DNA from: Lentzea albidocapillata subsp. violacea
GTDB taxonomy: Bacteria; Actinomycetota; Actinomycetes; Mycobacteriales; Pseudonocardiaceae
Direction: 5' to 3'
Length of the DNA: 64,000 nt
NCBI RefSeq assembly: GCF_900100275.1
Contig: NZ_FNET01000022.1
Location: forward strand, 1 to 64,000
Below the pieces are notes generated by a model. That model saw nothing but the letters and a program-made list of their open reading frames with translations. It ran no database searches and had not been told where the DNA came from. Below, one piece after another: positions 58,586 to 64,000 of this stretch. The position numbers and the translations under genes were made by a program. Position 1 is the first letter of the stretch; each line of letters starts with the position of its first letter.

Positions 58586-61500
58586 ATGGCACGCCGCAAG
58601 GGACCCACGACCAAGGTCGACCCCGCCGCGTTCGACCGGGCCGGTGCGACGGTTCTCGACAACTCGCTGCAGACCGAGATCGAGGACTCCTACCTGGAGT
58701 ACGCGTATTCGGTCATCCACTCGCGCGCTCTTCCCGATGCGCGGGACGGCCTCAAGCCGGTGCACCGCCGCATCCTCTACTCGATGCACGAGTCCGGGTA
58801 TCGGCCGACGCACGCGTATGTGAAGTCGGCGCGCGTCGTCGGCGACACCATGGGCCGGTACCACCCGCACGGTGACACGGCGATCTACGACGCCCTTGTC
58901 CGTCTCACTCAGGACTTCTCGCTCAACGAGCCGTTGATCGATGGGCATGGAAATTTCGGTAGTCCAGACGATGGACCGGCCGCGAGCCGATACTGCATGG
59001 TGTCGGACACGCGAATCCGGCTCGCTGACGGATCCAGCGTGCGCATCGGCGACCTGGTCGACCTGCCCGCTGACTCCGAAGCGGATGCCGACTTCGAGGT
59101 GCTCGACAAGGACGGCAAGGCGGTCCAGGTCGACAAGGTCTTCAACTCAGGTGTGCACCCGACGCTCCGGGTGACCACGAAGTCGGGTTTTTCGGTTCGC
59201 GGTAGCGAAAACCACCTCGTGCTCTGCCTGGAAGCGCCGATGGGCGTGCCGTTGTTCCAGTGGCGGCGTCTGGACGAGCTCAAGCCCGGCGCGGTCGTTG
59301 CTGTGGCTCGCAACGCCTGGTCGCAGGTCGTTCCCACCGCGCAGGAGTACGTCCTCGGCGTGCTCGCAGGGGCCTGGGTGTCAGAGGGGTACGCGTCCGA
59401 TACGCGGGCCGGGTTCAACAACACGGACGAGCACTTCTTCCGCGAGGTCCTGCACGCCTACGACCAGGTGGTGGGCGGCCGGCGCTATGTCAGAGACCGA
59501 GAGACGCGACGAGACCGGAAGCGTATTTGGGAGCTCGACGTGCAGGAGAGCTCGGGTGGCATGGATGCCTTCCGGGCGAGCCCCTTGGCGGAACTCATCG
59601 GTCATCAGGCGCGGGAGAAGTTCGTGCCGGAGTGTGTCTGGCGCGGTGGCTGGGGCGTCAAGCGTGCGTTCCTGATGGCGGCGTTCGAAGGCGACGGCGG
59701 CTGCCGGGTCGCGAAGGACGGCTTCACGGTTCAGTACTCGTCGTACAGCGAGCGGTTGACTGCGGAGATGCAGGAGATGCTCGCGGAGTTCGGCGTCATC
59801 GCCACACATCGCCGCTACACCCGTGCCAGCGGTGCGGTGGAGCACCGACTGGTTGTCTCCGGGCTGCGCAATGTCACGGCATTCGCCGAGCGAGTTGGTT
59901 TTCTCAAGACCAAGCAGGCGAAGCTGAAGGACCTGCTCGCGCATTCGCCTCTACGGCCGCACCGGCTCAGCCAGGACTCCGTGCCGTTCGTCGCTGACTA
60001 CGTGCGGAACGCGCTGGACTTCGACCGCCGCGGCAGTGGTCGCAAGTGGCTGACTCAGCACAACTTCGACCGGATCGAGCGCTGGGAGACCGAGCGGCTG
60101 AGGATCATCGACCGGATCAAGGACCCGGAGATCCTCGCCACGATTCTGCCGATCATGGACTCTGGTTATCGGTTCGAGCCGGTGACGACGGTCGAGGCAG
60201 CCGAACCGGCCGAGGTTTTCTCGGTCCGGGTCGTTTCGGAAGATCACTCGTTCCTTGCGGGCGGGTTTGTCAACCACAACACCGAAGCACGCATGTCTTC
60301 GGTCGCCATGCAGCTGGTCGGCGAGCTGAACGAGGACACGGTCGACTTCCGCCCCAACTACGACGGCTCGCTGCAGGAGCCGGTCGTGCTGCCGGCGGCG
60401 TTCCCGAACCTGCTGGTCAACGGCACGTCCGGCATCGCGGTCGGCATGGCCACGAACATGATCCCGCACAACCTCCGCGAGATCGTGGGCGCGGCGCGGT
60501 GGCTGATCACGCACCCGGACGCGAGCCTCGACAAGCTCATGGAGTTCGTGCCGGGGCCCGACCTGCCGACCGGCGGCATCCTGCTCGGCCTCGACGAGGT
60601 CCGGAAGGCCTACGAGACGGGCCGCGGTGTCGTCCGCATGCGCGCCAAGGTCGAGATCGGCCCGCTGGAAGGCAGCCGCGGCCGTCAGGCCATCACGGTC
60701 ACCGAGCTCCCGTACGGCGTGGGCTCGGAGCGGATCGTCGAGAAGATCACCGACGAGGTCAACAAGTCCAAGCGCCTCACGGGCATCGCGGACGTCAAGG
60801 ACCTGACCGACCGCGAGAACGGCATCCGTCTCGTCATCGAGTGCAAGGTCGGCGTCAACCCGCAGGCGCTGCTCGCCGACCTCTACCGGCTGACGCCGAT
60901 GGAGCAGTCGTTCGGCATCAACAACCTGGTGCTCGTCGGTGGTCAGCCGCAGACGCTGGGGCTCAAGGAACTGCTGGAGGTCTTCCTCCAGCACCGCTAC
61001 GAGGTCGTCACGCGGCGCACGAAGTTCCGCCGCCGCAAGCGCGAGGAACGCCTGCACCTCGTCGAGGGCCTCCTGCTCGCGTTGCTCGACATCGACAAGG
61101 TCATCAAGCTGATCCGGGGCAGCGAGAACGCGGCGGCCGCCAAGGACGGCCTGATGAAGCAGTTCAAGCTGTCCGACGTCCAGGCCACTTACATCCTCGA
61201 CACGCCGCTGCGCCGCCTCACCCGTTACGACAAGCTCGAACTCGAGAGCGAGCAGGAGAAGCTCCGCCAGGAGATCGCCGAACTGAGCGCGATCCTGGAC
61301 GACGAGGGCGTCCTCAGGAAGCTCGTCTCGAGCGAACTCGCCGCCGTGGCCAAGGAACTGGGCGGCGAGCGCCGGACCAGCCTCATCGACGGCGACCTCA
61401 AGGAGGTGCTGGCGGCGTCCAAGCCCGCCGGTCCGCTGGAGGTCACGGACGACCCGTGCCAGGTCATCCTGAGCGCCGCCGGTCTCGTCGCGCGCACCGC

Positions 61501-62353
61501 GGCCGAGTCGGAGGAGGCCTCCGAGGGCAAGCGCCGGGCCGGCCGTGTGAAGCACGACGCGGTGCTGGCCGTGGTGCACTCCACGGCGCGAGGCCAGGTC
61601 GTCCTCATCACGAACCTGGGCCGCGCGTTCAAGACGGACGTGCTCCCACTACCCGTGCTGCCAGAACAAAGCGGCACGGTCTCGCTGCGCGGTGGCATGG
61701 CCGCGTCCGAGTTGGTGCCGCTCGACAAGGGCGAGAAGGTCGTCGGCATCGCACCGCTCGACCCGAAGGACTCGCCGGGCATGGCGCTGGGCACGAAGCT
61801 GGGCACCGTGAAGATCTGCGCCCCGGAGTGGCCGGTCCGCTCGGACGAGTTCGAGGTCATCTCGCTCAAGGACGGCGACGAGATCGTCGGCTGCACCTGG
61901 CTCACCGACGGCAGCGAGACCCTCGCGTTCGTCAGCTCCGACTCGTCACTCCTGCGCTACGACGCGAAACTCGTGCGGCCACAGGGCCTCAAGGGCGGCG
62001 GCATGGCGGGCATCAACCTGAGTGGTGACGCGTACGTGGTGTACTTCGGTGCGATCCGCACGGACGACGACGAACACGGCGAGCCGATGGTCGTCACCTC
62101 GTCCGGCCAGAGCGTCAAGGTGACGCCGTTCAGCGAGTATCCGGCCAAGGGCCGCGCGACGGGTGGTGTGCGCTCGCAGCGCTTCCTGAAGGGCGAGACG
62201 CACCTGGTGCTGGCGTGGATCGGCAGCAGGCCGGCAGGTGCGGACGACAAGGGCACGCCGGTGGAGTTGCCGGCCATCGACCCGCGTCGCGACGGCTCCG
62301 GCCACGCGCACCCCGGTCCGGACATCATCGGTCACCTGATCGAACGGGACTAG
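58586..62353 (+). CDS. parC: DNA topoisomerase IV subunit A (ParC) precursor with intein
   Basis: 1255 residues; residues 137-565 are an intein, leaving an 826-residue extein. The winged-helix region has RRILYSMHESGYRPTHAYVK and MGRYHPHGDTAIYDALVR (quinolone-target helix, Thr at the usual Ser83 position). The catalytic Tyr136 ends PAASRY and is followed at once by the intein, then TEARMSSVAMQL. The C-terminal beta-pinwheel contains GRAFKTDVLPLPVLP and GGVRSQRFLKGET. It cleaves and religates DNA together with ParE. GGAG lies upstream of ATG 58586, 31 bp after parE, so the two form one operon. Confidence 0.94.
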   Translation: MARRKGPTTKVDPAAFDRAGATVLDNSLQTEIEDSYLEYAYSVIHSRALPDARDGLKPVHRRILYSMHESGYRPTHAYVKSARVVGDTMGRYHPHGDTAIYDALVRLTQDFSLNEPLIDGHGNFGSPDDGPAASRYCMVSDTRIRLADGSSVRIGDLVDLPADSEADADFEVLDKDGKAVQVDKVFNSGVHPTLRVTTKSGFSVRGSENHLVLCLEAPMGVPLFQWRRLDELKPGAVVAVARNAWSQVVPTAQEYVLGVLAGAWVSEGYASDTRAGFNNTDEHFFREVLHAYDQVVGGRRYVRDRETRRDRKRIWELDVQESSGGMDAFRASPLAELIGHQAREKFVPECVWRGGWGVKRAFLMAAFEGDGGCRVAKDGFTVQYSSYSERLTAEMQEMLAEFGVIATHRRYTRASGAVEHRLVVSGLRNVTAFAERVGFLKTKQAKLKDLLAHSPLRPHRLSQDSVPFVADYVRNALDFDRRGSGRKWLTQHNFDRIERWETERLRIIDRIKDPEILATILPIMDSGYRFEPVTTVEAAEPAEVFSVRVVSEDHSFLAGGFVNHNTEARMSSVAMQLVGELNEDTVDFRPNYDGSLQEPVVLPAAFPNLLVNGTSGIAVGMATNMIPHNLREIVGAARWLITHPDASLDKLMEFVPGPDLPTGGILLGLDEVRKAYETGRGVVRMRAKVEIGPLEGSRGRQAITVTELPYGVGSERIVEKITDEVNKSKRLTGIADVKDLTDRENGIRLVIECKVGVNPQALLADLYRLTPMEQSFGINNLVLVGGQPQTLGLKELLEVFLQHRYEVVTRRTKFRRRKREERLHLVEGLLLALLDIDKVIKLIRGSENAAAAKDGLMKQFKLSDVQATYILDTPLRRLTRYDKLELESEQEKLRQEIAELSAILDDEGVLRKLVSSELAAVAKELGGERRTSLIDGDLKEVLAASKPAGPLEVTDDPCQVILSAAGLVARTAAESEEASEGKRRAGRVKHDAVLAVVHSTARGQVVLITNLGRAFKTDVLPLPVLPEQSGTVSLRGGMAASELVPLDKGEKVVGIAPLDPKDSPGMALGTKLGTVKICAPEWPVRSDEFEVISLKDGDEIVGCTWLTDGSETLAFVSSDSSLLRYDAKLVRPQGLKGGGMAGINLSGDAYVVYFGAIRTDDDEHGEPMVVTSSGQSVKVTPFSEYPAKGRATGGVRSQRFLKGETHLVLAWIGSRPAGADDKGTPVELPAIDPRRDGSGHAHPGPDIIGHLIERD
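58994..60280 (+). mobile_element. Intein in ParC with LAGLIDADG endonuclease (429 residues)
   Basis: Cys1 starts CMVSDTRIRLADGSSVRIGD (block A). Block B has SENH (71-74). Two LAGLIDADG-like motifs occur at intein residues 121-132 (LGVLAGAWVSEG) and 224-236 (RAFLMAAFEGDGG). It ends VRVVSEDHSFLAGGFVNHN with Thr as +1 residue. The insertion point, immediately after the catalytic tyrosine, is the same as that of the mycobacterial GyrA inteins. Confidence 0.93.
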
Positions 62354-62365
62354 CGCGCCCGGCGT

Positions 62366-62394
62366 CGGCGAGGAGGAGCAGCTCCTCCTCGCCG
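62366..62394. terminator. Bidirectional hairpin terminator after parC
   Basis: CGGCGAGGAGGAGC (62366-62379) and GCTCCTCCTCGCCG (62381-62394) are perfectly complementary around one central base. It lies between the convergent parC (stop 62353) and DivIVA-like (stop 62478) genes. Confidence 0.8.
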
Positions 62395-62477
62395 GCGTCA
62401 GGCTGATCCGGTGCGGCGCAGAGCATTCCGCCATGGCCCGCACCTGTCCGCCGCGTCCGGTGGACGTCACGGTGGAC

Positions 62478-63029
62478 CTACTCGATATGCAGGCTCTGGA
62501 TCTTCGCCTCCGCCACGATGCGGTCCGCCTCGTCACGGGCGACGTTGCGCAGTTCGGCCAGGGCCCGCATCGCCTCGGCCCGGCGGGCCGACATCGCGAG
62601 CCGGAAGTCCTCGCGGATCCCGTCGCGCTTCTCGGCCTCCTCCTCGTCGAGCCGGCGGGCTCGTTGTTCGGCCTCGCCCACGATCATCAACGCTTTGAGC
62701 TGGGCATCCCTGATGACCTCCCGGCGTTCCTCCTCGGCCAGGGCGACCATCCGGGCGAGCCGTTCGGGCAGGCCCTTCAGGTCGATCGGGGTCAGGCAGA
62801 TGCGGTGCAGGCCGTCCTGCAGGGCGGCGTTCTCCTCCTGGACCGTGACCAGTCTCGCGGCCAGGGCCTCCGCGCGGGCCTCCGAGGCGTCCCGGTCGGC
62901 TGTGACCAGGCGAAGCTCGGCTTCCAGCTCGGCGACGTAGTCGTCCACCTCGTCGCGGTCGTAACCGCGCCATCGGAGCCCGAACCACGTGCGCAGCGGT
63001 ACGAGCTCAGTCCTGCTGTCGACACTCAC
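62478..63029 (-). CDS. DivIVA-domain coiled-coil protein
   Basis: 183 residues. The N-terminal DivIVA-type membrane-curvature motif is WFGLRWRGYDRDEVDDYVAE, followed by an almost continuous coiled coil (about 25-180) rich in Glu, Ala and Arg. It is shorter than Wag31 (about 260 residues) and belongs to the accessory DivIVA-domain proteins of actinomycetes. Such proteins act in polar growth or cell division scaffolds. GGAG lies 6 nt before GTG 63029. No cell-wall genes are next to it. Confidence 0.88.
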   Translation of the reverse strand: MSVDSRTELVPLRTWFGLRWRGYDRDEVDDYVAELEAELRLVTADRDASEARAEALAARLVTVQEENAALQDGLHRICLTPIDLKGLPERLARMVALAEEERREVIRDAQLKALMIVGEAEQRARRLDEEEAEKRDGIREDFRLAMSARRAEAMRALAELRNVARDEADRIVAEAKIQSLHIE

Positions 63030-63118
63030 TGCCGTCTCCTCTGCCTCCCGCGAGTCAGTCCTGACAAGGGGTACGTACGGGGCGCGGCATCGGTTCTAAC
63101 GGGTTCACCAGGCACAAT

Positions 63119-63493
63119 GTGGACGTGAACAACAAACTGTGCCCCTGCGGTACCGGTCAGTCCTATGTGGACTGTTGCGGTGCGCTGCACTCCGGGGCCC
63201 GCAAGGCGGCCACCGCCGAGCAGCTGATGCGTTCTCGCTACAGCGCTTTCGCCGTGTCCGATGAGGACTACCTGCTGCGCACGTGGGCGGCGAGGCACCG
63301 TCCCTCGAGTGCCGGGATCGACTCGACCGACCGCTGGTTGAAGCTCGAAATCCTGTCGACCGAGAACGGCGGTTTGCTCCAGGCCGAAGGTGTGGTGGAG
63401 TTCCGGGCGCACTACGTCGGCGGTGTCGTGCACGAGCGGAGCAGGTTCATCAGGGAGAACGGCCAGTGGGTGTACGCGGAGGGCCTGGAATGA
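63119..63493 (+). CDS. YchJ-family (UPF0225) protein with SEC-C zinc motif
   Basis: 124 residues. The N-terminal SEC-C-type metal motif is CPCGTGQSYVDCCG, followed by the NTF2-like domain of YchJ proteins (TAEQLMRSRYSAFAVSDEDY, LRTWAARHRPSS). The role is unknown; zinc binding is expected. GTG 63119 or GTG 63125 could be the start. Its stop overlaps the next ATG (ATGA at 63490), so the two are translationally coupled. Confidence 0.9.
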   Translation: MDVNNKLCPCGTGQSYVDCCGALHSGARKAATAEQLMRSRYSAFAVSDEDYLLRTWAARHRPSSAGIDSTDRWLKLEILSTENGGLLQAEGVVEFRAHYVGGVVHERSRFIRENGQWVYAEGLE

Positions 63494-64000
63494 GCACGGT
63501 GACGGTCGCGAGCAGGTTCAACGGGCCTCCCGGCATGGGCAACGGCGGCTACTCGGCCGGTCTGCTCGCCGCGCACGTTGATGCCCGGGCGGTGAGCGTC
63601 CGGTTGCGCAAGCCGGTGCCGCTGGACCGGGAGATGCAGGTCAGGGACGGGCAGTTGCTCGACGGGGACGTCGTGATCGCCTCGGCCGAGCCCGCCACGC
63701 TCGACCTGGAGGTGCCCGCCGCGCCGACGATCGAGGAGGCGCTGAAGGCCTCCGCGAAGGTGCCGTGGCGGGACAGGCACCCGTTCCCGACGTGCTTCGG
63801 CTGCGGTCCCGGCCGCGAGGACGGCATCGCCGCGCTGCTCGGCCCGCTCGACGGCCGCGGTGAGTGGGCCGGCGTGTGGACGCCGACGGACCTCCTGCCG
63901 AACGACGGGGCCGGCGTGCTCCCGGAGATCGTCTGGGCCGCGCTCGACTGCCCGTCCGCGCAGCCAGTCGCACCGGACGGGGGTCCGGCGTTCGTGCTCG
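63490..64000 (+). CDS. Hotdog-fold thioesterase-like protein (cut by window edge)
   Basis: 170 codons from ATG 63490 with no stop before the window end. The N-terminal half has FNGPPGMGNGGYSAGLLAAH and VRLRKPVPLDREMQV, typical of hotdog acyl-CoA thioesterase-like proteins. HPFPTCFGCGPGRED and LPEIVWAALDCPSAQP are recurrent in an uncharacterised actinobacterial subfamily. It overlaps the YchJ stop by ATGA. Substrate unknown. Confidence 0.72.
   Translation, partial: MSTVTVASRFNGPPGMGNGGYSAGLLAAHVDARAVSVRLRKPVPLDREMQVRDGQLLDGDVVIASAEPATLDLEVPAAPTIEEALKASAKVPWRDRHPFPTCFGCGPGREDGIAALLGPLDGRGEWAGVWTPTDLLPNDGAGVLPEIVWAALDCPSAQPVAPDGGPAFVL

Noticed and set aside
55048-62353. Assignment as gyrB-gyrA
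   Set aside because: The EGDSALG-SARMARVSEYQ context and the parE-parC order fit actinobacterial topoisomerase IV better. Confirmation needs the rest of the genome, where dnaA-recF-gyrB-gyrA would be expected.

Overview
The window looks like chromosome from a high-GC actinomycete of the order Pseudonocardiales (Lentzea/Saccharothrix/Amycolatopsis-like). This is inferred from strong G/C bias at third codon positions, frequent GTG starts, many Tat and Sec exported enzymes, partner-switching stress regulators, a DasR-type operator before a chitinase and an actinobacterial topoisomerase IV pair. No rRNA, tRNA or CRISPR array was seen.

Layout. 1-280 is the end of an IS630-family insertion sequence. 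278-7979 carries an RsbW-like ATP-binding protein, a secreted DUF4360 protein, a two-component system, a Tat-exported GH88 hydrolase, an acetyltransferase and a phosphatase-superfamily enzyme. 8089-16225 is a signalling block: a Ppx/GppA phosphatase, two STAS antagonists, an RsbW-like kinase, a 1381-residue soluble hybrid histidine kinase with seven tandem 92-residue HAMP-type repeats, and a SpoIIE-type phosphatase. 16297-25273 holds a PHP-type metallohydrolase, an MmyB-like regulator facing an SDR enzyme, an AlkB-like dioxygenase, a TetR/acyl-CoA ligase pair around a perfect operator, a PRC-barrel/DUF2382 stress protein and ilvD. 25451-30127 is mostly secreted proteins (alginate-lyase-like, DUF1996, DUF4142, SGNH hydrolase).

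30270-36464 is a six-gene Liv-type ABC transporter operon with a fused LivH-LivM permease. It is preceded by sites matching the KstR operator, so its substrate may be steroid-like rather than an amino acid. 36562-46911 holds a DasR-box chitinase, an MFS protein with a damaged 5' end, DUF1152, NmrA-like, BASS transporter, M28 peptidase, a kinase-fold protein, and a DrrAB-type exporter divergent from its TetR regulator. 47118-54971 holds an orphan zinc anti-sigma factor, a translationally coupled DUF4331/TPR/NicO metal-transport operon, an aminotransferase and a secreted hydrolase. 55048-62353 is parE-parC, and each gene is interrupted at its catalytic site by a different class of intein. DivIVA-like, YchJ and a hotdog-fold gene close the window.

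Most notable features: the two active-site inteins with atypical codon use spilling into the flanking extein; two MITE-like elements (25284-25446 and 37891-38000) with a shared core and TAGTG...CACTA ends but arms that differ between copies while still pairing; a relay of two duplicated mini-ORFs joined by ATGA overlaps before the Liv permease; and KstR-like and DasR-like operators.
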